A DNA stretch of 34,768 nucleotides, from contig JAHDDT010000010.1 of the NCBI GenBank assembly GCA_020629195.1, positions 1-34,768 of the forward strand, written 5' to 3'. A program made the translations under genes and the position numbers. The notes under the pieces were generated by a model that searched no databases, was not told the origin of the DNA, and saw only the letters and a program-made list of their open reading frames with translations. Source of the DNA: Hellea sp. (GTDB lineage: Bacteria > Pseudomonadota > Alphaproteobacteria > Caulobacterales > Maricaulaceae). This document shows positions 8,022-16,936 of this stretch, piece by piece; position 1 is the first letter of the stretch; the number at the start of each line of letters is the position of its first letter.

Positions 8022-9353
8022 ATGGCGCAAGCTCCGCAGATAAAGAAAACTTCTCGCATCAAGAATACGCTTGAGGGCCGCGAAAAGCGCTCTGGCCTGG
8101 CGGCGCTCATGACGCCCAAAATGATTATGTCACTGGTCATTATTGGCATTTTTTCTTTTGCCGCGCTCGTGACCCTGTCGGGATATGCTGGGGATTTGCG
8201 CGAGAAGGATAATGGTCAAGCCCACGCGCTCTCTCGCTCCGCAATCGGCTTTGGAGGATTAACGCGCTTATTAGGCGATATGGATTACGATGTCCGAATG
8301 GCGCGCACCGAAGACGTTCTATATAAAGATAGCTCAGCCCTACGGGTCTTCACCATGTCGCGCCCCTTTCAAGCTGACGCTTTGGACGATCTGCAAATTT
8401 ACTCGCCAACACTTATTATTATGCCCAAATGGATTACGAGCCCCGTCAAAGGTAGCGGGGGTTGGGTGCAAAAAAGCTATGGTAAGAAACATGTCTGGGA
8501 CGCCGATAATCACGAGCGAGACCTGAAAGAATTAACGGGCGAGATTGATTTTACGATTATTGAGACTGACGACAAATCCGTCACTTACGCGGCCACTTCC
8601 ACGGTTGGCGATAAAGCCGCTTTGGATAAAATTGAAATTGAGAACCTACAATGGGTCAAGGGCAAAAAGCTCGTTGATATTATAAGCGTTAAAGAAGGCC
8701 CTGTTCTGGTTAAAATTGAAGACACGACGACTTACATTTTGTCTGATCCTGATTTTTTAAATACAATGGGCCTTTCCACTAAAAGCCGTGCCCGCTTTGC
8801 CGTAAATATCATTGACGCTGTTATTGCGGATGCAGGCGCCGACACGGGCCGCGTAGATTTTGACCTGACCCTTCACGGTTTTGGCGGAAAAACCAATGTT
8901 GTGAAAGTCCTAACACAGCCCCCTTTTCTTGCGGCCACGCTCTGTCTTCTCGCGGCGGGCGGGCTGATTGCCTGGCAAGCCTTTTCCCGCTTTGGCGACC
9001 CGCTCAAGACCCCGCGAGACTATGCCTTAGGAAAATTCTCTCTGGCAGATAATGCGGCGCGTTTCATTCGCATTGCGGGACGGGAGCCGAATATGGCCCC
9101 CGATTACGTGCGGCTTGTGCGAAAGCAGGTGATTAAAGCTTTAGATTTGAACGGACGACGCGCGCAGGACATAGATACGATTTTAGCGCGGCGAGAAGAA
9201 ACACTTGGTCTGCCAAACAGATATCTTGATCTGCATAACCGTGCGGGCGTGACAATAGATAATATGGCGCTCATGCAACTGGCCGAAGATTTGGGCCGTT
9301 GGAAAGTGCGCATGATTGAAAATACACCTCATAATAAGGGAGAGAGCTCATGA
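8022..9353 (+). CDS. DUF4350 domain-containing membrane protein
   Basis: A 443-aa protein with a basic N-terminus and two predicted membrane spans: about residues 34-55, and about 305-325 ([16 protein letters not shown]). The roughly 250-residue region between them would be periplasmic. It begins with [21 protein letters not shown], typical of the DUF4350 family, which resembles the GATase-like domains of the same gene clusters. After the second span is a cytoplasmic helical tail rich in Arg. It overlaps the MoxR gene by ATGA. The family has no established biochemical activity, and I see no catalytic motif. Confidence 0.78.
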   Translation: MAQAPQIKKTSRIKNTLEGREKRSGLAALMTPKMIMSLVIIGIFSFAALVTLSGYAGDLREKDNGQAHALSRSAIGFGGLTRLLGDMDYDVRMARTEDVLYKDSSALRVFTMSRPFQADALDDLQIYSPTLIIMPKWITSPVKGSGGWVQKSYGKKHVWDADNHERDLKELTGEIDFTIIETDDKSVTYAATSTVGDKAALDKIEIENLQWVKGKKLVDIISVKEGPVLVKIEDTTTYILSDPDFLNTMGLSTKSRARFAVNIIDAVIADAGADTGRVDFDLTLHGFGGKTNVVKVLTQPPFLAATLCLLAAGGLIAWQAFSRFGDPLKTPRDYALGKFSLADNAARFIRIAGREPNMAPDYVRLVRKQVIKALDLNGRRAQDIDTILARREETLGLPNRYLDLHNRAGVTIDNMALMQLAEDLGRWKVRMIENTPHNKGESS

Positions 9354-10306
9354 GCCTCGAGACTGTAAAAACACTTGCGGATACAATCCGCGCGGAAATC
9401 GGCAAAGCCATTATTGGCCAAACCGATACGGTTGATTTAATGCTCGTCGCGCTATTTTCGGGCGGGCATATTTTGCTCGAAGGTGTTCCCGGCACAGCTA
9501 AGACATTTTTGGCGCAGGTTTTCTCTCATGTCACCAAAATGGATTTCGGACGCATTCAATTTACGCCTGACCTGATGCCAGGTGACTTGCTCGGTACAAA
9601 TTTATTCTCCTTCCAAACCAATGAATTTAACTTGGTAAAGGGACCCATTTTTTGCGACCTCTTATTAGCCGATGAAATTAACCGCACGCCGCCTAAAACA
9701 CAGGCGGCACTTTTGGAGGCCATGCAAGAGCGGCAAGTCACGATTGACGGCGAAGCTTTCCCCCTCGGGAGCCGCTTTATGGTCATTGCGACGCAAAACC
9801 CAATTGAACAGCAAGGCACATACCCCCTGCCCGAAGCTCAGCTGGACCGTTTTATCTTCAAACACGTTTTGGATTATCCAAGCCGCGAAGAAGAAATTGA
9901 GATTGTGCGCCGTCATGGTGCGCGCACAGGCTCTCCAAAAGCCATTGATTTAGGCGTCAAAGCGGTTGTCTCTCGCAAAGATATTGACGCCGCTGTAAAA
10001 GCTGTCGAGAACGTGCGCCTGACCGAAGAGGTCACTCATTATGTTGTGGATTTAGTGCGCGGCACACGCAGCAACCCACTTTTTGAAACGGGCGCTTCCC
10101 CGCGAGCTGCCGCGATGATTTCAGCCGCGGCCCGCGCCCATGCCGCCCTACAAGCCCGTGACTTTGTTATCCCGGATGATGTCAAAGCCATTGCCCTGCC
10201 TGCGCTGCGTCACCGCGCTATTCTCTCTCCTGCTGCTGAGATTGAAGGCCGCACAGCCGATGAGCTCATCTTGCAGGTGATTGAGCAAACAGAAGCGCCG
10301 CGTTAA
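9350..10306 (+). CDS. MoxR-family AAA+ ATPase
   Basis: A 318-aa AAA+ ATPase of the MoxR family. Walker A is GVPGTAKT (residues 45-52), Walker B is [17 protein letters not shown] (about 103-119), and sensor 1 sits in [24 protein letters not shown] (split over about 142-165). The sensor 2 region contains GASPRAA (about 244-250). MoxR proteins are thought to act as chaperone-like ATPases that mature partner complexes, often with VWA or DUF58 proteins, and here a DUF58 gene follows at 12 nt. Cytosolic. All nucleotide-binding residues that I can check are intact, so it is probably active. Confidence 0.93.
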   Translation: MSLETVKTLADTIRAEIGKAIIGQTDTVDLMLVALFSGGHILLEGVPGTAKTFLAQVFSHVTKMDFGRIQFTPDLMPGDLLGTNLFSFQTNEFNLVKGPIFCDLLLADEINRTPPKTQAALLEAMQERQVTIDGEAFPLGSRFMVIATQNPIEQQGTYPLPEAQLDRFIFKHVLDYPSREEEIEIVRRHGARTGSPKAIDLGVKAVVSRKDIDAAVKAVENVRLTEEVTHYVVDLVRGTRSNPLFETGASPRAAAMISAAARAHAALQARDFVIPDDVKAIALPALRHRAILSPAAEIEGRTADELILQVIEQTEAPR

Positions 10307-10318
10307 GGCCAAGCCCGC

Positions 10319-11632
10319 ATGATTTACCCCACACCCCGCGCAGCGATAGTGATGGCCATCGGACTGCCGGTGACCTTAATTATTGCTGTGCTTTTCCCAG
10401 CCCTCTGGGCTTTGGGCGCGGCCTGGATTGCCGGGTTGGTGGGTTTCATTATTTTAGACATTTTCCTGTCGGTTCCGCGCCAGAAAATGTCTTTTGATGT
10501 CAAAGCGCCAAGCAGTTTTTTTATCGGCGAGACAGAGCAAGTCTGGTTTAAATATGACTATGGAAGTGGCTCTGCCCCGCGGTCCCCAGAATGCAGGCTG
10601 TCTGTCAATGACCGCTTTTCTGTGGCGCCGCAGCACTTTTACGGCCAAGCCGCCAATGGTGCCGTTCTCGCAGCCTTTGATTTAAAAACGGAGCGGCGCG
10701 GTGACGGTGAAATTCAGCGTCTCTGGACGCGGTGGCAAGGCCCCTTAGGGCTTATCTGGCGTCAGACCACAGAAGTTCTCGATATAGATATACCCGTTGT
10801 ACCCAATACGCGATTGGTCAAAGATAAAGCGATTGAGATTTTTTCGCGCGACGCCACATTTGGTCAAAAAATTCAGGATGAGCGCGGCGAAGGCACGGAA
10901 TTTGACGCCCTCACGGAATTTCAAACGGGCATGGATAAACGCGCGATTGATTGGAAACATTCAGCCCGTCACCGTGTTTTACTCGCCAAGGAATTTCGGA
11001 CGGAGCGCAACCATAACATTGTTTTTGCGCTCGATAGCGGGCATCTGATGTGCGAACCTATTCGCGGCATGACCAAGCTAGACTGGTCGCTAAATGCGTC
11101 TCTGCTGATGGCCTATGTCAGCCTTAAAATTGGCGACCGCATTGGCTATTTTGCCTTTGACCAAAAGCCTTATTTTTATAGCCAGCCCATTGCAGGTGCT
11201 AATAGTTTTCCGCACCTCCAGCGCCTCACGAGCCAGATTGATTATTCGCATAATGAAACAAATTTTACGCTTGGGCTGTCACAGCTCGCGCAAAGCCTGA
11301 AACGGCGTACCTTGATTGTCGTCTTTACAGATTTTGTCGATACAACCAATGCAGAGCTGATGATTGAAAATATGGGCCGCCTGATGCGCCGGCATATTGT
11401 GATTTTTGTTGCCTTTCGCGACGAAGCGCTTGAGCAGCTTACCAGTAAAACAGCCAAAGATACGGATGATATTTCCCGCGCCGTTATTGCAGAAAATTTG
11501 ATGATGGAACGCGAAGTGGTAATTGCACGTCTACGCCGCATGGGGGTTCATATCGTAGATGTCGAAGCGGATAAAATCAGCAATGCCGTCCTCAATAAAT
11601 ATCTTGAGCTTAAGCGGCGGGAGGCGATTTAA
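10319..11632 (+). CDS. DUF58 domain-containing protein (VWA-like MoxR partner)
   Basis: A 437-aa protein with two N-terminal membrane spans (about residues 8-28 and 31-47) and a DUF58 core. The DUF58 hallmark is visible near residues 185-225: GEGTEFDALTEFQTGMD, then the IDWKHSARHRVLLAKEF block, in which Asp-Trp-Lys-Ser/His are conserved. A von Willebrand A-like half follows (VFALDSGHLM near 238-247, then IVVFTDFVD near 333-341). The metal-site residues appear only partly conserved (DSGHLM instead of DxSxSM). It sits between MoxR and SpoIIM genes. Its likely role is as membrane-tethered client or adaptor of the MoxR ATPase. Confidence 0.88.
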   Translation: MIYPTPRAAIVMAIGLPVTLIIAVLFPALWALGAAWIAGLVGFIILDIFLSVPRQKMSFDVKAPSSFFIGETEQVWFKYDYGSGSAPRSPECRLSVNDRFSVAPQHFYGQAANGAVLAAFDLKTERRGDGEIQRLWTRWQGPLGLIWRQTTEVLDIDIPVVPNTRLVKDKAIEIFSRDATFGQKIQDERGEGTEFDALTEFQTGMDKRAIDWKHSARHRVLLAKEFRTERNHNIVFALDSGHLMCEPIRGMTKLDWSLNASLLMAYVSLKIGDRIGYFAFDQKPYFYSQPIAGANSFPHLQRLTSQIDYSHNETNFTLGLSQLAQSLKRRTLIVVFTDFVDTTNAELMIENMGRLMRRHIVIFVAFRDEALEQLTSKTAKDTDDISRAVIAENLMMEREVVIARLRRMGVHIVDVEADKISNAVLNKYLELKRREAI

Positions 11633-12633
11633 TGGCAGGTCAAATCACCTTAAAAAGCCACCGCTTTAGAACTGAGCGCGAAGCCAGTTGGCGCGAATTA
11701 GAAGTCATCCTGAAAGCCATTGAAGGCCGCGGGATGAAGTCACTCTCTGACGCGCAAATCGTGGCCTTGCCGCGGCTTTACCGCTCAACACTGTCGTCAC
11801 TTTCTGTTGCGCGAGCGACCTCTCTCGACCAAGGCGTTATTCTCTATCTTGAGAGCCTCACCGCGCGCGCCTATTATATTCTTTATGGCTCTCAAGTTAG
11901 CCTTGGAAAACGCATCTCAACATTTTTTCTACGGGACTGGCCCTTAGCCGCGAAAGCCCTTTGGAAAGAAACGGCCATCTCTGCGGCGCTGACATTGCTC
12001 GCCGCCGTCCTCGCCTTTATCCTCGTAAAAAATAATCCGGATTGGTTCTATACCTTCATGCCAGACAGTATGGCGGCAGGACGCACGCCTGCGGCCTCGG
12101 CGGAGACATTGCGCGAAACGCTTTACCATGATGAAGGGGCAGACGGGCTGGGCATATTCGCCTCCTACCTCTTTAGTCACAATTCCAAAGTCGCCATGTT
12201 TGCCTTTGCGCTTGGCTTTGCGTTCTGCATTCCAACCGCGATTTTGCTGCTTTATAATGGCTTCATACTCGGCAGTTTTATTGCTATCTTTTCAGAGAAA
12301 AGCCTAGGCTTTGAAGTCGGCGGATGGCTTATTATTCACGGCGCGACAGAAATATTTGCCATTATCCTCGCTGGCGCGGCAGGTATGCATATCGGAAAGG
12401 CTGTGGCATTCCCGGGCGAGCTCACCCGAACGGAGTCCGCCTCCAAAGCGGGAGGAGCCGCCTCGCTGCTTATGGCGGGGGTTGTAATTATGCTCTTTTT
12501 TGCAGGATTGCTGGAAGGGTTTGGACGGCAGCTTATTACAAATGATTTCATACGTTACGCTATTGGCCTCAGCACGCTTACGATATGGGTGCTGTATTTT
12601 TATGGCCCTCGCCGCAAAGAGGCTGACACATAA
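11632..12633 (+). CDS. SpoIIM-like (stage II sporulation protein M family) membrane protein
   Basis: A 333-aa protein with a soluble helical N-terminus (about residues 1-100) and roughly five membrane spans. The C-terminal region (about 180-265) matches the SpoIIM/DUF95 family: a span beginning SHNSKVAMFAFALGFAFCIP, LLLYNGFILGSFIAIF, then WLIIHGATEIFAIILAGAAG. In Bacillus, SpoIIM belongs to the peptidoglycan hydrolase complex for engulfment. Gram-negative homologues beside MoxR, DUF58 and RDD genes are widespread and not tied to sporulation. It is linked to both neighbours by TAATG overlaps, which suggests obligate co-translation. Confidence 0.87.
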   Translation: MAGQITLKSHRFRTEREASWRELEVILKAIEGRGMKSLSDAQIVALPRLYRSTLSSLSVARATSLDQGVILYLESLTARAYYILYGSQVSLGKRISTFFLRDWPLAAKALWKETAISAALTLLAAVLAFILVKNNPDWFYTFMPDSMAAGRTPAASAETLRETLYHDEGADGLGIFASYLFSHNSKVAMFAFALGFAFCIPTAILLLYNGFILGSFIAIFSEKSLGFEVGGWLIIHGATEIFAIILAGAAGMHIGKAVAFPGELTRTESASKAGGAASLLMAGVVIMLFFAGLLEGFGRQLITNDFIRYAIGLSTLTIWVLYFYGPRRKEADT

Positions 12634-13490
12634 TGGCGAGTGTCATCTCACAGCGCAAAGTCGATCAAAGGCGGCTTATCACGCCTGAAGGTATCGACTT
12701 ACAAGTTCAGCTCGCGGATATTGGCGCGCGTATTGGCGCCTACGTAATTGACCAAATCATTATCAATGTTGGGCTGGTCGCGGCTTTTTTCCTTATTATT
12801 TTTGGCGGTATATCCGCAGGACCCGACGTCGCGATTACAATTTTTATATTGGTCAATTTCTTTGTACGTAATTTTTATTACATGTTTTTCGAAATGGGGC
12901 CCAAAGCCGCAACACCTGGCAAACGCATGAGCAAAATTCGCGTGGCCTCTCGCACCCATGCCCGCCTGACCGCCAATGCAGTCTTTGCCCGTAATGCCCT
13001 ACGCGAAATAGAAATTAACCTGCCGCTTTCATTCTTGTTTATGAGCGGCAGTGCCGTGGATGGCTGGATATCTTTACTAGGTCTGCTTTGGAGCGGTATT
13101 TTCCTTTTCTTCCCGCTCTTTAATAAAGACCGCCTCCGCGCGGGCGATCTGATTGCAGGAACATGGGTTGTGCGCGCGCCGAAACCGATATTGGCTAAAG
13201 ACCTCGCCTCAGAAAACGCCGATTTAGACTCTGCCTTTACCTTTACGCCTGAGCAGGTCGAAGCTTATGGCGTGCATGAGCTACATGTTCTGGAAAATGT
13301 CATCCGCGCGAATGAGCCCCAAACCGTCAAAGATGTGGCTGATCGTATTCGCAATAAAATAAAATGGTCCAAAGGCATGTCCGAAGGCGATTTAGATTTC
13401 CTAAAAGCCTATTATGCAGCCCTGAGAGGACGCCTCGAAACCCGCCTTCTATTCGGGGTTCGCCGTAAAGATAAGTTTGATAAAACGTAA
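12633..13490 (+). CDS. RDD-family membrane protein
   Basis: A 285-aa protein whose N-terminal half is an RDD domain: LADIGARIGAYVIDQIIINVG (split over about residues 24-44) with the signature Arg and Asp, a second span near 55-80, and TPGKRMSKIRVAS (about 95-107), the usual loop of this family. A third span lies near 145-165. The C-terminal 110 residues are soluble, charged and helical, longer than in minimal RDD proteins. RDD proteins are mostly uncharacterised, and some are linked to ion exchange. It closes the six-gene module. A gap of about 66 bp follows without a clear terminator before the glycan locus begins. Confidence 0.85.
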   Translation: MASVISQRKVDQRRLITPEGIDLQVQLADIGARIGAYVIDQIIINVGLVAAFFLIIFGGISAGPDVAITIFILVNFFVRNFYYMFFEMGPKAATPGKRMSKIRVASRTHARLTANAVFARNALREIEINLPLSFLFMSGSAVDGWISLLGLLWSGIFLFFPLFNKDRLRAGDLIAGTWVVRAPKPILAKDLASENADLDSAFTFTPEQVEAYGVHELHVLENVIRANEPQTVKDVADRIRNKIKWSKGMSEGDLDFLKAYYAALRGRLETRLLFGVRRKDKFDKT

Positions 13491-13556
13491 GGTAACGCGC
13501 TATTGAACCCAAAGACGCCCTGCCTTAAAGACGAGAAAATTTTACGAGGATCCCTC

Positions 13557-14513
13557 ATGGCGAATATTGTCATTTCAGGCTGCGGAAATATTGGAAGCCG
13601 CCTTCTACAATCTGTTTCAAATATTGATGATCCAGATATCGGCACGCTTGATATTTACGGCATTGACCCGTTTCAAAGCTCACTTGACATGTCCACCGAG
13701 CGCTTCCATCAAGAAAATAAAGGGGGGCACAACCTCCATATGAGTATCGAGAATTCTGACCTGCCCTCAGAAACCGACCTTCTCATAGTTTCCGTGGACG
13801 CCGCTAATCGATTAGCTGCTCTGACCGCTGTGCTTGAGCACTGCAAACCAAAAGCTATTATTTTAGAAAAAATTCTATTCAACAAGTTTGAAGAATTTGA
13901 CACGGTTCAGACCATTTTAGATGAACTTGGCGTTCCTTGCTGGGTCAATTGTTCGCGCAATATATGGCCAGGCTATCAATCTCTTAAAGAGACTTTAAAC
14001 GGCAAGCCTGTTAAATCCTATATAGTTTCAGGTTCGGATTGGGGCTTGGGATGTAACGCCATTCATTTCATAGCGGCCTTGGAATATGTCGCAGGAGACA
14101 CAGTAACTTCGCTAGAAATGGACCAAGATACAGCGCTGATCCGAAAGTCAAAACGTGCAGGCTATAAAGAAGTCACGGGCACACTCCGCGGCATAACCGC
14201 CTCGGGCGGCACAATTTCGCTGTCTTCCCTACCTGTTGAAGGGCAAGCTATTTCCGTTGTCCTAGAAGCCGGAGACGATAGTTATGAAATTGCTGAGGGA
14301 AAAACGATAGCTCTTAATGGCGGCGACAAAGACCCCTTCCCAATGCTATATACGAGTCAACTCACAGCGCCTCTGGTCAAAATTTTAAAAGAAGGACAGT
14401 CTGATTTACCAAGCTATACACAATCCGTTCATCAGCATAAGATATTGTTCAAAGCTCTAAATGATGTGTTTTATGGAGTGGGAAATAGTGAGGTTCAATG
14501 TCCAGTGACATAA
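13557..14513 (+). CDS. Gfo/Idh/MocA-like NAD(P)-dependent oxidoreductase
   Basis: A 318-aa Rossmann-fold protein. GCGNIGSRLL (about residues 8-17) is the dinucleotide-binding glycine motif. The family's EKP catalytic motif appears as ILEKILF, with Glu104 and Lys105 kept but Pro replaced by Ile. The second family block (aromatic-Gly-x-H) appears as SDWGLGCNAIHFIAALEYV (split over about 160-178), with His170 in the expected place. This suggests a sugar or cyclitol dehydrogenase. I chose the ATG at 13557 with ACGAGGA upstream, not the TTG at 13503. It overlaps the next gene by 16 nt, so the two are probably co-translated. It is the first gene of the glycan locus; the substrate is unknown. Confidence 0.7.
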   Translation: MANIVISGCGNIGSRLLQSVSNIDDPDIGTLDIYGIDPFQSSLDMSTERFHQENKGGHNLHMSIENSDLPSETDLLIVSVDAANRLAALTAVLEHCKPKAIILEKILFNKFEEFDTVQTILDELGVPCWVNCSRNIWPGYQSLKETLNGKPVKSYIVSGSDWGLGCNAIHFIAALEYVAGDTVTSLEMDQDTALIRKSKRAGYKEVTGTLRGITASGGTISLSSLPVEGQAISVVLEAGDDSYEIAEGKTIALNGGDKDPFPMLYTSQLTAPLVKILKEGQSDLPSYTQSVHQHKILFKALNDVFYGVGNSEVQCPVT

Positions 14514-16552
14514 AGACAGTAGAACATGCTGAAACTGACGCGGAAAACCCAAAAACCGCTACATCAACGCCGTGCAATATTGTCTTTTTATCCATTCCTC
14601 CTGCTGCGCTCGACACGCCCCTAACAGGCTATGCAGCACGCATAATCAAAGAGTCTGACGCAACGCTTGTTCTAAACTTTGGCGGAAAATTAATGGATTT
14701 TGTGCGCCGGCAAGGGCCGCAAAACCTCATGAGTCTGTCTGATTCACGCAATCTAGACTCCGCGACAGAGCGGGAACTCTTCTCACTTGTCAATTATGAT
14801 ATCTCAACGATTGGCCTCGCTTTAGACGATGTTCGCGTTTCCAAAGTGCCTACAGGATCAGCTTGGGCCTTGGGATTAAGACCCCTGATTTTCAGAGAGC
14901 TCTATGCGGCACATCGCTTGCGCCGGGTTATGGAAGAAGGGTACCGCTCAATTGTTGTGGTTAGCAGCGCAATCTCTATTGTTGAAAAAGCCGTTTTATC
15001 GCGGCTGATCGACTTGCAGCGCAATGGCGACGTTATTGTCAATGGCGTAGGCCAGATAAAAAAAGGCTTAGTGGAAACAGTAAACGTTGCTGACATTATG
15101 ACGATCAGAGCCAAGCTCGCTAAAAGACGACATAACCTTGAACTCACCGCCGCGCCATTTGACGTGGAAACACTCGCAGGGGATTTTAGCGCCATTAAAG
15201 GAGAGCAACCCTCACCCGCGGATGTTTTGCTCTTACATCTGACGGATAATGCGATGTTCCACCAGAATGTCATCCCCGTATTAGACGAGCTCCAAAGACG
15301 GAAAGTCAACGCAGCCGTTTTGATGGCCGGAGGCTTTAGCACAGAACTCTATAAAGGCCGAAAATTAGCCGAAAAATGGAATGTTGCCTCTGTAAATCAG
15401 AAGTTTGAAATTACGGATGTCGAGCAAACCGCGAGAATACAAAACGCAATTCGAGATCGCATTGAAGCGAGCTGCATAGGCCTGATACCGCCTGTCAGTT
15501 GGGCTCCGGTGCTCGCAACGCAATCAAAATCTTACATGAACAGAACCGTCAATCAACTTCTGATCTTTCATAAGGCTTTCAACGTTATGATAGGACGGAC
15601 GAAAGCGACGTCTATTTATATGACTCAATCGCCAGACACCAATCCATTGGCTTATCTGGCAGTAGCCGCAAGTGGCAGCCGGGCAAGATCCTTTTATAGT
15701 TTTTCTGCTTTTCTTAATGGTAGTGAAAGAACACTTCCATTCGTGGCCCCTGCCATACTTTTGGCGGGCGGGCAGCATGATATCGATATTTTAAAAGCGC
15801 GAAATAGTGACGTGGCCGCAGAAGCTAGCGTAGTTGGAATACCTGCTTTGGATGCTTTAATTGATGCCAATAAAGACGACGAACGTCTCAAGCTCGCGAG
15901 CGTCTTGGACGCCTCTGCGCGACGTCCAATTATAACCATCATGACAAGCCGTACCTCTCCTGAAGATGAAGATCCGTGGATAGCTCGCCTCGTTAGATGG
16001 AGTGCAAAACAAGATATAGATGTCATTTTAGCCCGTACTTCTCGTAAAGGGACCGCAGATTTGTCAAAGTTTATGAATATGGCAAAGAGCCAGGACTGGA
16101 CTCATGTGACTCTCGTTGAGCAGACAGATCTTGTGAATGCCGCTCTAATTGCTAGCGATTTAGTCGTTACGAATAAACCCGCTTTGGTCTATAGTGCGAT
16201 CTCTACAGGTGTTCCTATAATACAAACAACTATTGGCGACAGCCTCCTGATGCCTGTAGAAAAAGGTATGGGTTTTACGGCTTCATCTGAAACGCAATTG
16301 CAAGACATCATAAATAGCGCATTATTAGATGACGGATTTATTCCTGCTGATATTCAACAACGCAGAAAAGAGTTTTTAAATAGACTCAACGATGGCACCA
16401 CAGAGACGGCAGCGCAACGCATCGTACAAAAATTCCTAGATACAGATGGAATTATAAATTTTGAGACACCTTTTGTTGAAAAACTTATGCCAGGGCGTTT
16501 TCCGAATGAAATTTTTAGTATCATTTCGCGCGCTAATTTCAATACAGTTTAA
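14498..16552 (+). CDS. Large GT-B-like protein, putative glycan biosynthesis (family not recognised)
   Basis: A 684-aa protein without signal peptide or clear membrane span. I do not recognise a named family. The C-terminal part (about residues 470-684) reads like the donor half of a GT-B glycosyltransferase or CDP-glycerol-transferase fold: a strand with PIITIMTSRTSPEDEDPW (about 477-494), then ASDLVVTNKPALVYSAIS (about 552-569) and GVPIIQTTIGD (about 571-581). The last two resemble the 'location then favoured-target' blocks of capsule glycosyltransferases. The N-terminal 330 residues contain at least one more Rossmann-like region. The start lies inside the previous gene with GAGG upstream. 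A hairpin with a T run follows it. Cytosolic transferase is inferred. Confidence 0.6.
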   Translation: MSSDIKTVEHAETDAENPKTATSTPCNIVFLSIPPAALDTPLTGYAARIIKESDATLVLNFGGKLMDFVRRQGPQNLMSLSDSRNLDSATERELFSLVNYDISTIGLALDDVRVSKVPTGSAWALGLRPLIFRELYAAHRLRRVMEEGYRSIVVVSSAISIVEKAVLSRLIDLQRNGDVIVNGVGQIKKGLVETVNVADIMTIRAKLAKRRHNLELTAAPFDVETLAGDFSAIKGEQPSPADVLLLHLTDNAMFHQNVIPVLDELQRRKVNAAVLMAGGFSTELYKGRKLAEKWNVASVNQKFEITDVEQTARIQNAIRDRIEASCIGLIPPVSWAPVLATQSKSYMNRTVNQLLIFHKAFNVMIGRTKATSIYMTQSPDTNPLAYLAVAASGSRARSFYSFSAFLNGSERTLPFVAPAILLAGGQHDIDILKARNSDVAAEASVVGIPALDALIDANKDDERLKLASVLDASARRPIITIMTSRTSPEDEDPWIARLVRWSAKQDIDVILARTSRKGTADLSKFMNMAKSQDWTHVTLVEQTDLVNAALIASDLVVTNKPALVYSAISTGVPIIQTTIGDSLLMPVEKGMGFTASSETQLQDIINSALLDDGFIPADIQQRRKEFLNRLNDGTTETAAQRIVQKFLDTDGIINFETPFVEKLMPGRFPNEIFSIISRANFNTV

Positions 16553-16603
16553 GGACCTAAGCCACTGCCATAAGTAACTGGACTTAACATTAGAATGGTA
16601 TTC

Positions 16604-16641
16604 TAGAGGTGAAGTTTTCAATTGTTTCCTCTAATATTTTT
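16604..16641 (+). terminator. Probable intrinsic terminator after the 684-aa glycan gene
   Basis: TAGAGG (16604-16609) pairs with CCTCTA (16628-16633). After a single bulged T at 16610 the stem extends by GAA (16611-16613) with TTT (16625-16627, one G-T pair), giving nine pairs around an 11-nt loop. The run ATATTTTT follows at 16634-16641. This is the best intrinsic-terminator shape in the window and would separate the first two glycan genes from the small ORF that follows. Confidence 0.5.
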
Positions 16642-16707
16642 GACTAGAAGGCCACAAAGCTTGGGGCGAATGCTAGGCTAATAATTGAATATTTTTGGAG
16701 AAATATC

Positions 16708-16875
16708 ATGAGACAAGTTGCAAAGAAATCAGTTGCAGAACTAAAATCTCTAAGCGAAGAGCTCGCACTTGAAGCTTCTATTGCGCAATATCGTGCTGAC
16801 ATCGTCGAAGCTAATGTGCGCAAAATGAAAAGCCAAGCGGAATATACAAAACTCCGCAATGCTATTAAGCGCTAG
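16708..16875 (+). CDS. Small 55-aa helical charged protein, unknown function
   Basis: A short open frame of 55 codons starting at an ATG preceded by TTTTGGAGAAATATC, a good ribosome-binding site (TGGAG) at normal spacing. The product is rich in Lys, Glu, Ala and Leu and contains ELKSLSEELALEASIAQY, so it is almost certainly helical, possibly coiled-coil. It has no Cys, Trp, signal peptide or membrane span and is net basic. It sits alone between a probable terminator and the 1277-aa gene, in the only roughly 380-bp interval of the glycan locus that lacks a large gene. I know no family for it. Codon use looks ordinary. Confidence 0.6.
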   Translation: MRQVAKKSVAELKSLSEELALEASIAQYRADIVEANVRKMKSQAEYTKLRNAIKR

Positions 16876-16883
16876 AAAATTAT

Positions 16884-16914
16884 GGCCCCGACCCAAACTT
16901 TAGGGTCAAAGGCC
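16884..16914 (+). terminator. Weak hairpin after the small ORF
   Basis: GACCC (16890-16894) pairs with GGGTC (16903-16907) around an 8-nt loop. Outer GGCC (16884-16887) can pair with GGCC (16911-16914). The following bases are AAGACTTT, a poor T tract, so termination would be inefficient. It may instead be a transcript-stabilising or attenuating structure ahead of the large gene. Confidence 0.3.
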
Positions 16915-16936
16915 AAGACTTTACCTACACATACTT

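Noticed and set aside
13503-13556. TTG start 18 codons upstream for the Gfo/Idh-like gene
   Set aside because: The Rossmann motif starts right after the ATG at 13557, which has its own ribosome-binding site; the extension has none.
14902-15342. 146-codon open frame on the minus strand inside the 684-aa gene
   Set aside because: It is fully antisense to a longer frame with coherent protein features, and its own product is Ser/Thr/Arg-rich with no recognisable fold.
16640-16684. TTGACT with a downstream TAATAA as promoter of the 55-aa ORF
   Set aside because: The spacing is much too long (about 33 nt), and the 17-nt position holds a GC-rich run.
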